Source: JBBQVO01 sp038211505 (GTDB lineage Bacteria; Chloroflexota; Dehalococcoidia; DSTF01; JACRBR01). Taken from it: DNA of 5,768 nucleotides. The notes beneath the pieces are model-generated. The model saw only the letters and a program-made list of their open reading frames with translations. It was not told the origin of the DNA and searched no databases. Positions 1 to 4,879 of this stretch are shown piece after piece. A program made the position numbers and the translations under genes. Within the stretch, counting starts at the first letter, position 1; each line of letters begins with the position of its first letter. The stretch lies in the NCBI GenBank assembly GCA_038211505.1, contig JBBQVO010000198.1:1-5768 (forward strand), in the 5' to 3' direction.

Positions 1-14
1 CGGGGCCGCGTCGG

Positions 15-20
15 TATACT
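15..20 (+). promoter_or_regulatory. -10 box of the tRNA-Ser(CGA) promoter
   Basis: TATACT matches the sigma-70 -10 consensus at five of six positions and ends 6 nt before the tRNA 5' end. Transcription would therefore start at or very near the mature 5' end. The matching -35 would lie outside the window, so only half of the promoter can be seen. The box is AT-rich in a very GC-rich surround, which supports it. Confidence 0.55.
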
Positions 21-26
21 CCACCC

Positions 27-113
27 GGAGAGGTGTCCGAGTGGTTGATGGTGCCGCTCTCGAAAAGCGGTAGGTGAATAGCCTCGCGGGTTCGAATCCC
101 GCCCTCTCCGCCA
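27..113 (+). tRNA. tRNA-Ser (anticodon CGA)
   Basis: This is a class II tRNA that decodes UCG. The acceptor arm pairs GGAGAGG (27-33) with CCTCTCC (103-109), followed by discriminator G110 and an encoded CCA (111-113). The anticodon stem is CCGCT (54-58) with AGCGG (66-70) around the loop CTCGAAA, which puts anticodon CGA at 61-63. A long variable arm (about 71-85) is typical of serine tRNAs. The T arm is GCGGG/CCCGC around TTCGAAT (91-97). All arms are intact, so it should be functional. A second serine tRNA with the same acceptor stem lies 181 bp downstream. Confidence 0.97.
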
Positions 114-124
114 ACAGGCTTCGC

Positions 125-201
125 AGAACCGAGAACCTAGAACTTAGAACCGATCGTGACTCGAACCCGGTTCTGGGTTCTTAGTTCTTGGTTCTAACCG
201 C
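125..201 (+). repeat. Palindromic heptad repeat unit, copy 1
   Basis: This is a 77-bp unit. Its left arm (125-151) is a degenerate 7-bp array of AGAACCG, AGAACCT, AGAACTT and AGAACC. Its right arm (169-195) is the near reverse complement, with GGTTCTG, GGTTCTT, AGTTCTT and GGTTCT. The arms can pair over 27 positions (22 Watson-Crick pairs, 3 G-T wobbles, 2 mismatches) around a 17-nt loop (152-168). No T tract follows, so it is not a classic terminator. The structure would lie in the transcript between two serine tRNAs if these are cotranscribed. Confidence 0.9.
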
Positions 202-209
202 CGAACGAA

Positions 210-286
210 AGAACCGAGAACTTAGAACTTAGAACCGATCGTGACTCGACCCTGGTTCCAGGTTCTTAGTTCTTGGTTCTAACCGC
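210..286 (+). repeat. Palindromic heptad repeat unit, copy 2
   Basis: This is a tandem copy of the unit at 125-201, starting 85 bp later with 8 bp between units. It differs at 5 of 77 positions: one in the left arm and four around the loop and inner right arm. Its arms are 210-236 and 254-280, with 23 Watson-Crick pairs, 2 wobbles and 2 mismatches. The left-arm C-to-T change at 222 turns a C-A mismatch of copy 1 into a T-A pair, so pairing has been kept or improved. The unit ends 8 bp before the second tRNA. Confidence 0.9.
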
Positions 287-294
287 AGGTTCCG

Positions 295-384
<90 letters not shown>

Positions 385-444
385 CTCACACACGCGGTGG
401 GCGCTCAACGAGCGGCGGCCTCAACGACAACGCCGGAGAGCCTC

Positions 445-884
445 ATGCCCGACTACGATGATGCGTGGCACGATGAGTGGTATCGCGGCATGGAGGCGAG
501 CGGCGGCAATATCATCGCCGCCATGCGGATGCGCGTCGTCGAGCAGTCCGACACGCGCGTCATCCTCTCGATGGCGATGAGCGGCGGCGTGCGGCAGGGC
601 ACGGGCGTCTTCGCCGCCGGCGCGCTGATGCAACTCGCCGATGTCGCCGCGACGATGGTCTGCCAGCGTGCGGCCGGATCGACGCCCGAACATCCCAAGC
701 CGTTCCCGCTGTCCGTGCAGATCAGCGTCAACCTGTTGCGCAACGTCAATCACGGCAGCGTCTTCGCCGAATCGACGGCCGTTCATCGGGGTGCACGCTC
801 ACCGTCGTCGAGTCGCGCGTGCGAGATGAAGACGGCCGCCTGCTGTGCATCGTCACCAGCACCCACGTCGCCCCGGGCGGGTGA
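445..884 (+). pseudogene. PaaI-like hotdog thioesterase, frameshifted
   Basis: This gene resembles PaaI-type hotdog-fold acyl-CoA thioesterases, cytosolic enzymes that hydrolyse acyl-CoA esters. ATG445 follows a Shine-Dalgarno GGAGAG (435-440) by 4 nt. The first frame gives the N-terminal half, including the central helix region TGVFAAGALMQLADVAAT (residues 53-70) and the strand VQISVNLLRNVNHG (91-104), up to residue 115. The expected last strands, CTLTVVESRVRDEDGRLL and on to APGG, continue in another frame from 792 to the TGA at 882-884. One extra G in the GGGG run at 788-791 would rejoin them into a protein of about 146 residues, the usual family length. As read, the first frame instead runs on to 945 with an unrelated Ser/Ala/Pro-rich tail (166 residues in total). 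It could be a real pseudogene or a homopolymer sequencing error. The family is fairly clear; the substrate is unknown. Confidence 0.72.
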
Positions 885-1063
885 CGATTGCAGAATCGGT
901 AGGCTTCACGAGTGCGCGCCTGGCAACGGAACCGGACAGTACTGATATGGCCGCCGATCGACGCGGCGCAACGCACGCAGTCCGGCATGGCGCCACGAAA
1001 CAAACGGCGCCGCCGCACCAACGCGGGCGGCCACATCGGACCGCCCCTACGACACGCGATCCC

Positions 1064-1093
1064 TCCAACATCCAACATCTAACATCCAACATC
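1064..1093 (+). repeat. Heptamer tandem repeat, TCCAACA type
   Basis: Four consecutive heptamers, TCCAACA, TCCAACA, TCTAACA and TCCAACA, are followed by a partial TC. The array lies 57 bp before the glycosyltransferase start. In rotated register each unit reads AACATCC or AACATCT, the same AAC-n-T-n-n pattern as AACCTAG and AACTTAG in the inter-tRNA repeats. The two arrays may belong to one family of 7-bp repeats in this genome. No function can be assigned. Confidence 0.85.
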
Positions 1094-1136
1094 GCCCCGA
1101 CGCGGCACCGCCATCGCCCCAACATCACAACCCCGA

Positions 1137-1142
1137 TACGCT
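1137..1142 (+). promoter_or_regulatory. Possible leaderless -10 box for the glycosyltransferase
   Basis: TACGCT fits the loose TANNNT pattern and ends 8 nt before ATG1151. The start has no recognisable Shine-Dalgarno sequence, which is compatible with a leaderless or nearly leaderless transcript. TANNNT is common by chance and no -35 is visible, so this is weak alone. It gains some weight from similar boxes before two - strand genes. Confidence 0.25.
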
Positions 1143-1150
1143 GACGCGCG

Positions 1151-2440
1151 ATGAAGATCTGCTTTCTGATGTATCAGGGCAACATGTATTCGGGTGGGCA
1201 GGGGGTGTACCTGTTCTACCTCACACGCGAGCTGGCGCGGATGGGGCACGACGTGCATGTGATCGCCGGCCCGCCGTACCCGACGCTCGATGAGCGGGTG
1301 ACGACGCACAACATCATCGACTACAGCTACTGGACCTACCATCACTACAAGAAGGACTTCGTCTTCAACCGGCCGCCGCTGAGCTACTTCCATCCCGTCA
1401 ACTTCTACGACTTCATCTCGACCCGCATCGCGCTGTCGTCACTGCTGGCGAACTTCAGCGTGCGCGCCTACTTCAAGCTGCGCGAGCTGGCGCGCGATCA
1501 TCGCTTCGACGTCGTCCACGACAACCAGACGCTGAGCTATGGCGTCTGGGCGACGCACCTCAGCGGCTTCCCGCTCGTCGCCACGATCCACCATCCGCTG
1601 TCGTACGACCTGAAGAATCAACTGCGGCAGGCGCGGACGACGTACGAGAAGGCGCGCCGCATCCTCTGGTCGCCGTGGATGATGCAGGAGATGGCGGCGA
1701 AACGGGTCGACCGCGTGATCTGCGTGTCGGAGACATCGCGCGTCGATGTGGAAGAGGCGTTTCATCTGCCGAAGGAGAAGGTGCGCACCGTCTACAACGG
1801 CATCGATACCGACACCTTCCGTCCGATGCCCGGCGTCGAGCGGCAGCCGGACAAGCTGCTGTACGTCGGCAATTCGGAGGACCGGAACAAGGGTGCGCGC
1901 TATTTTCTCGAAGCGCTGAATATCCTCAAGGACGAACTCGACTTTCGCGTGACGTTCGTCGACAACTTCAAGCACAACCTCAAGCTCGCGCCGCGTCTCG
2001 TCGACGAGTTCGGCCTCAACTCGCGCGTCGAATTCACCGGGCGTATCCCGACCGATGATCTTGTGCGCCACTACAACGAGGCGAAGCTGCTCGTGACGTC
2101 GTCGGTGCACGAAGGCTTCGGGCTGCCGCTCGCGGAGGCGATGTCGTGCGGCACACCCACGGTCGCGACGCGCATCGGCGCCTACGAAGAGATTGTCGAG
2201 CACGGCGAGAGCGGCTGGCTCGTGCCGCCGAGCGACCCGCGGGCGCTGGCGGACGCCATCCGCATGATGTGGAACGACGACGCCTTGCGCGCGCGCCTCG
2301 CGGAAGCCGGCCGGCGCCGCATCGTCGAGAAGTTCAACTGGCGGAAGGCGGCGGAGGAGACGCTGGCCGTGTATGAGGAGGTCGTGCCGCGGCGCCGGCA
2401 GTTCGCGGTGAGCACGGACACGGCCGGCTTCCAGAGCTGA
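1151..2440 (+). CDS. GT4-family (GT-B fold) glycosyltransferase
   Basis: This 429-residue protein looks like a retaining, nucleotide-sugar-dependent glycosyltransferase of family GT4, normally cytosolic or peripheral at the inner membrane. The N-terminal acceptor domain opens with a beta strand and Gly-rich loop (MKICFLMYQG, then GGQG at residues 15-18), followed by a helix and the HDVHVIAG strand (33-40). The C-terminal donor domain starts near VYNGIDTDTF (214-223) and LLYVG (236-240). It contains the diagnostic EX7E motif, E321-GFGLPLA-E329, followed by SCGTPTVAT (332-340) and the GWLVPPSDP segment (355-363). Length is normal for the family. Two Tyr/His-rich stretches (56-66 and 78-88) are probably acceptor-side elements. 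No Shine-Dalgarno precedes ATG1151, but the N-terminus matches the family start. It stands alone among + strand genes, so the glycan it builds (capsule, lipopolysaccharide-like glycan or glycolipid) cannot be told. Confidence 0.93.
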   Translation: MKICFLMYQGNMYSGGQGVYLFYLTRELARMGHDVHVIAGPPYPTLDERVTTHNIIDYSYWTYHHYKKDFVFNRPPLSYFHPVNFYDFISTRIALSSLLANFSVRAYFKLRELARDHRFDVVHDNQTLSYGVWATHLSGFPLVATIHHPLSYDLKNQLRQARTTYEKARRILWSPWMMQEMAAKRVDRVICVSETSRVDVEEAFHLPKEKVRTVYNGIDTDTFRPMPGVERQPDKLLYVGNSEDRNKGARYFLEALNILKDELDFRVTFVDNFKHNLKLAPRLVDEFGLNSRVEFTGRIPTDDLVRHYNEAKLLVTSSVHEGFGLPLAEAMSCGTPTVATRIGAYEEIVEHGESGWLVPPSDPRALADAIRMMWNDDALRARLAEAGRRRIVEKFNWRKAAEETLAVYEEVVPRRRQFAVSTDTAGFQS

Positions 2441-2488
2441 CGCCACGGCCAATTCCCGGGTCGCCGGAATCGTCAGCGGCACCCACTA

Positions 2489-2512
2489 CCAGCGATAGCG
2501 CGAAATCGCCGG
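2489..2512 (-). terminator. Stem-loop after the hydrolase gene, possible terminator
   Basis: Read on the - strand, CCGGCGAT pairs with ATCGCTGG (seven Watson-Crick pairs and one G-T wobble) around an 8-nt loop. It begins 7 nt after the hydrolase TAA. On the + strand the wobble becomes an A-C mismatch, so the hairpin is better for - strand transcripts. No T tract follows on either strand, so intrinsic termination is uncertain. It lies in the 79-bp gap between two convergent genes. Confidence 0.3.
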
Positions 2513-2519
2513 TTCGGTA

Positions 2520-3404
2520 TTACGGAGCGAGCTCGAGCGAGCCGCGGATATCGCGGTTGGCCTCCACATCCTCGATGAAGTCGAAGACCACGCGCTTCCA
2601 GAGTTGCGGCTGGTATTCGGGGGTAGCGTGGGCCGCGCCGCGGACGGTCACAAATCGTGAGCTGTTGATCAGCCGGTGATCGCGTTGGGCGCAGGGGTAG
2701 AAGGCGTCCCACTCGCCGCAGGAGACGAGCGTCGGAACGGTGATCGCCGGTGTGCGAGACGTTAGGTCGGGACGTTCGCGCAACGCTTTGTTGGTGGCGA
2801 GATACCCGGCGGCGGTCATGCTGTGCAGTTTCGAGCGTATGTTCTTGGCGTCTTGCTCGTCGAATGAAGTCGCTTGCAGATGGGCGTACTCATCGCCATC
2901 GCGTCGGTAGCGATTCTCGCGCTCGACCAGCGCCTCCATGCCGTACTTCTCGGCGATGTGCGCCATGCGTTCGAAGCCGTTGATGAGGAACTCTTCCACG
3001 GCGACGGCAGCGGCATCGTCGCCGCCGGCGTTGCCGGCGGTGGTATCGCAGAGGAGCAGCGATCGCATGCGTTCCGGGTAGTCGCAGGCGAACTGCGCGC
3101 TGATCATGCCGCCCATCGAGACGCCGCCAATGTGTGCCTGCTCGATGCCCAGCACGTCGAGCAGTCCGGCGAGATCGGCGGCGAACTGGGGCACGGTGGC
3201 GCTCGCGGGATCATCGTCGCCGCCGGTGGCGCCGTGGGCACGGACGTCGTACAGGATGAGGTCGAACTGGCGCTTGAAGTCGTCGATGACCGGCGGCCAG
3301 GCGATCGTCGGACCGGCGAACCCGTGCGTGAGCGCCAGAATCGGCCCATCACCGCCCGAGCGTTCGTACGCAATGTCGATGCCGTTGACGCGGGCGACGC
3401 TCAC
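2520..3404 (-). CDS. Alpha/beta-fold hydrolase
   Basis: This 294-residue protein is a cytosolic alpha/beta hydrolase of the enol-lactonase/esterase type (Abhydrolase_1). The N-terminal strands VNGIDIAYERSG and PILALTHGFAG include the HG oxyanion motif (H27-G28). The nucleophile elbow is G94-V-S96-M-G98, the acid is D233 in SCGEWDAFYP, and the catalytic histidine is H259 in GAAHATPEYQP. A mobile cap lies at about 125-215. The catalytic triad is therefore complete. The frame is open far upstream, but homology starts at SVARVNGID. The GTG at 3404-3402 has a Shine-Dalgarno AGGGA (3418-3414) 9 nt ahead, inside the preceding gene, whose TGA ends only 2 nt before. Translational coupling is likely. 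The substrate cannot be deduced; lactone or ester hydrolysis is the family norm. A CTG at 3410 is a less likely start. Confidence 0.92.
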   Translation of the reverse strand: MSVARVNGIDIAYERSGGDGPILALTHGFAGPTIAWPPVIDDFKRQFDLILYDVRAHGATGGDDDPASATVPQFAADLAGLLDVLGIEQAHIGGVSMGGMISAQFACDYPERMRSLLLCDTTAGNAGGDDAAAVAVEEFLINGFERMAHIAEKYGMEALVERENRYRRDGDEYAHLQATSFDEQDAKNIRSKLHSMTAAGYLATNKALRERPDLTSRTPAITVPTLVSCGEWDAFYPCAQRDHRLINSSRFVTVRGAAHATPEYQPQLWKRVVFDFIEDVEANRDIRGSLELAP

Positions 3405-3406
3405 GC

Positions 3407-3817
3407 TCAGCCGTCCCTGCGCGGCGCAGGCTCGGTGCGCGGACGCACGGCGCTGCTCGTCGAACGCGATGTCTGTTGCGTCAGCGGCGATTCGGTCCAG
3501 GGGAGGGGGCGGCCGTCGGACGTGCGCGCCTCGGCAGGCTCGATTGGCGTGGCCGGGGCGGCCGCCACCGCCTTGCTTCGCCTGGGTGCCGGCGAGCGCC
3601 TCTTGGATGGGAAGAGGCCGTTGTAGGCGGCGAGGGTGAGCGAGGCGCCGGCGATCGCCATGATGACGAAGAACAGCAGGATCCAGGCAACGAACATCGG
3701 ATAGCCGATGCCGAGCGCGTGGGGGATCGGCGACAAGAGCGCGAGCGCGCCAATGAGGAACCAGAGGCCCGTGAAGACGAAGGCCGTGGCCGCCATCCGG
3801 TACGTCACGCCGCGCAT
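3407..3817 (-). CDS. Small two-helix membrane protein, unknown function
   Basis: I do not recognise this 136-residue protein. It has two strongly hydrophobic segments, at about residues 8-28 (TAFVFTGLWFLIGALALL core) and 40-65 (MFVAWILLFFVIMAIAG core), joined by a short loop with SPIPHALGIGYP. The second helix is followed by a basic SKRRSPAPRR stretch and a hydrophilic Pro/Ala/Ser/Arg-rich tail to residue 136, which the positive-inside rule places in the cytoplasm. The N-terminus MRGVTYR also carries positive charge, consistent with both ends inside. The start ATG at 3817 has no clear Shine-Dalgarno but a TACGAT box 6 nt upstream. Its TGA lies 2 nt before the hydrolase GTG, so the two genes form a tight pair. 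The low-complexity tail makes the C-terminal part less certain than the helices. Confidence 0.72.
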   Translation of the reverse strand: MRGVTYRMAATAFVFTGLWFLIGALALLSPIPHALGIGYPMFVAWILLFFVIMAIAGASLTLAAYNGLFPSKRRSPAPRRSKAVAAAPATPIEPAEARTSDGRPLPWTESPLTQQTSRSTSSAVRPRTEPAPRRDG

Positions 3818-3823
3818 GGTGAG

Positions 3824-3829
3824 ATCGTA
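3824..3829 (-). promoter_or_regulatory. Possible leaderless -10 box for the membrane protein gene
   Basis: Read on the - strand, TACGAT follows TGTGA, which resembles an extended -10, and ends 6 nt before ATG3817. It partly overlaps a short inverted repeat, TCAC-ggt-GTGA (3840-3830), that could be an operator. No -35 hexamer is visible at 16-18 nt. The spacing would give an almost leaderless mRNA for the membrane protein and hydrolase pair. Confidence 0.3.
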
Positions 3830-3912
3830 TCACACCGTGATTGCGAGAGAGTAACGGTTGGGATGCCGCGGGAAGACGACGGACGAGAACAGCGAACACA
3901 AAGCGAGCAAGA

Positions 3913-3925
3913 CGCCTGTCAGGCG
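3913..3925 (-). terminator. Short palindrome over a stop codon, weak terminator candidate
   Basis: CGCCTG-t-CAGGCG is a perfect palindrome centred on 3919. On the - strand it can fold as CGCCT-gac-AGGCG. It overlaps the TGA (3921-3919) of the 268-residue protein gene. The following - strand bases are moderately T-rich (TCTTGCTCGCTTTGTGTT), not a clean T tract. It may stop or slow transcription before the membrane protein gene. Confidence 0.3.
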
Positions 3926-4725
3926 GGGTCGGCAGGCGTGAAGAGCTTCGGGAACGTGCGGCCATCGACGGTGAGGATGGCGGCGTAGCGGCGGGCATCG
4001 TCGAGCGCGGTGTTATCGCCGGACTGGCGGTAGCGGTTGAAGGCATCAAGCATCCGGTCGGAGATGGCTTCCATGTCGAAGCCGGTGATGTAGCGTTGGC
4101 TCATCTCGTTCAGCGCGTCGACGTAGATCTCGAAGCAGTCGGCGAGGCGCGTGAGCGTATCCGGCTGATGCGCGCACGAGGCATGATCGTCGCGCGCCGC
4201 CATGCGGTACATCGTCTTGCCGGTGCTGACGTAGTAGGAGCCATCGACCTGCGGCGCCTGGTCGCCGCGCAACATGCCGGGTGCGCGGCGACGGCGCGGC
4301 TTGGCGCTCGACGGAAAGACGCCGGCCACGAACAGGGCGCGATCGGCGTACTGGCGGTACGCCTCGAAGACGTTCTCGACGTCGCGCGGCCGCTTCTCGT
4401 CGTCAAGCATGTCGCTGAAATAGAGACGCCGCGGCCGGCCCTGATCATCCTGCGGGTAGAGCGCGCTGCTGAACAGAAAGCCGTCGAGCAACGCGCCGAG
4501 ATACTCGATCACATCGGCGTGGCGGCTGCCGCGCTCGACGTACAGCACTTTGATGACGAAGAGGTCGAAGAGCGCGCGCGTCGGGATGTCGGCGATGGCG
4601 CCGATCCGCTCGTAGACGACGGCGACGAGCGCATCGACGGCACGCGCGAAGCGGGCGTCGGCGGCGTTGCGGCCGTCGCTGCCGGCGATGATCTCCTTGA
4701 GTTCGCGCACCCGTTCTTCCAGCAT
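3919..4725 (-). CDS. Conserved-looking soluble protein of unknown function
   Basis: I do not recognise this 268-residue protein. It is predicted soluble, with no signal peptide or membrane helix, and looks mainly helical. Residues 1-60 are charged amphipathic helices ending in RALFDLFVIKVLYVERGSR. Residues 70-90 (DVIEYLGALLDGFLFSSALY) are a hydrophobic helical core. A basic segment, KPRRRRAPG (142-150), interrupts the middle. It is followed by VDGSYYVSTGKTMYRMAA (160-177) and more helices (191-235), with a C-terminal AAILTVDGRTFPKLFTP (248-264). Varied composition with well-placed aromatic residues argues that this strand is the coding one, although a long antisense frame exists. ATG4725 has a GGTGA element 3 nt upstream and a TACAAT box before it. 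It lies 154 bp after the PAP2 gene, likely in a separate transcript. No catalytic motif is evident. Confidence 0.82.
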   Translation of the reverse strand: MLEERVRELKEIIAGSDGRNAADARFARAVDALVAVVYERIGAIADIPTRALFDLFVIKVLYVERGSRHADVIEYLGALLDGFLFSSALYPQDDQGRPRRLYFSDMLDDEKRPRDVENVFEAYRQYADRALFVAGVFPSSAKPRRRRAPGMLRGDQAPQVDGSYYVSTGKTMYRMAARDDHASCAHQPDTLTRLADCFEIYVDALNEMSQRYITGFDMEAISDRMLDAFNRYRQSGDNTALDDARRYAAILTVDGRTFPKLFTPADPA

Positions 4726-4734
4726 GTCTCACCG

Positions 4735-4740
4735 ATTGTA
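4735..4740 (-). promoter_or_regulatory. -10 box candidate for the 268-residue protein gene
   Basis: Read on the - strand, TACAAT matches TATAAT at five of six positions and ends 9 nt before ATG4725. No good -35 lies at the usual distance; the nearest, GTAACA, is 20 nt away. The mRNA leader would be only a few bases, so the short GGTGA before the start could be barely used. This is the best of the three such boxes. Confidence 0.4.
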
Positions 4741-4843
4741 GCGGCGCTGGACTACGCCCGTGTTACGCCCGACGCTCGTCCGCATCACATTCATGATCGG
4801 CGGGGGACGGCGGCGGTCGTAGGGCAAGTCTGAACAGCTGTGG

Positions 4844-4872
4844 TGCCGACGTCGTAACGCCATGCCGACGTC
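4844..4872. repeat. Pair of TGCCGACGTC direct repeats
   Basis: TGCCGACGTC occurs at 4844-4853 and again at 4863-4872, 19 bp apart, in the gap between the PAP2 stop and the 268-residue protein start. Each copy contains the palindrome GACGTC. Two such sites about two helical turns apart could bind a dimeric regulator. They lie more than 100 bp upstream of the -10 box at 4735-4740, so a regulatory role is only a possibility. Confidence 0.35.
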
Positions 4873-4879
4873 AGCGTAC

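Larger units (their letters stand above)
885..1150. other. Intergenic stretch without a convincing gene
   Basis: This 266-bp gap separates the thioesterase from the glycosyltransferase. Open frames cross it on both strands, but their translations are Arg/Pro/Thr-rich, lack family features and lack ribosome binding sites. It holds two possible stem-loops. One is GGCGCC at 989-994 with GGCGCC at 1006-1011. The other is GGGCGG at 1025-1030 with CCGCCC at 1041-1046, extended by two pairs past a bulged A. Neither is followed by a T tract. The heptamer array at 1064-1093 is described separately. Confidence 0.6.

Noticed and set aside
152..168. Loop of the palindrome as a tRNA T-arm fragment (GACTCGAACCC)
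   Set aside because: It resembles the reverse complement of a T loop but has no matching stem or other tRNA parts, and the second copy changes it. Probably coincidence.
114..294. CRISPR array
   Set aside because: There are only two units with an 8-bp gap, each a long palindrome of heptamers, and no spacer-length unique sequence or cas gene.
281..294. Separate promoter for the second tRNA
   Set aside because: No convincing -10 hexamer lies just upstream. The only AT-rich sequence is the repeat arm.
1439..2482. Long - strand open frame (347 residues) antisense to the glycosyltransferase
   Set aside because: It is a high-GC shadow: Arg/Val/Asp-rich with no family motif, while the + strand frame carries the EX7E motif and full GT4 architecture.
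3405..4049. N-terminal extension of the hydrolase frame to an ATG at 4049
   Set aside because: The extension is low-complexity and overlaps the membrane protein gene and the end of the next gene. Homology begins at the GTG at 3404, which has a ribosome site.
3841..4833. Long + strand open frame (330 residues) antisense to the 268-residue protein
   Set aside because: Its Ala/Val/Arg/Glu-dominated composition is typical of the reverse of a real GC-rich gene, it lacks a ribosome site, and it runs past the opposite gene at both ends.
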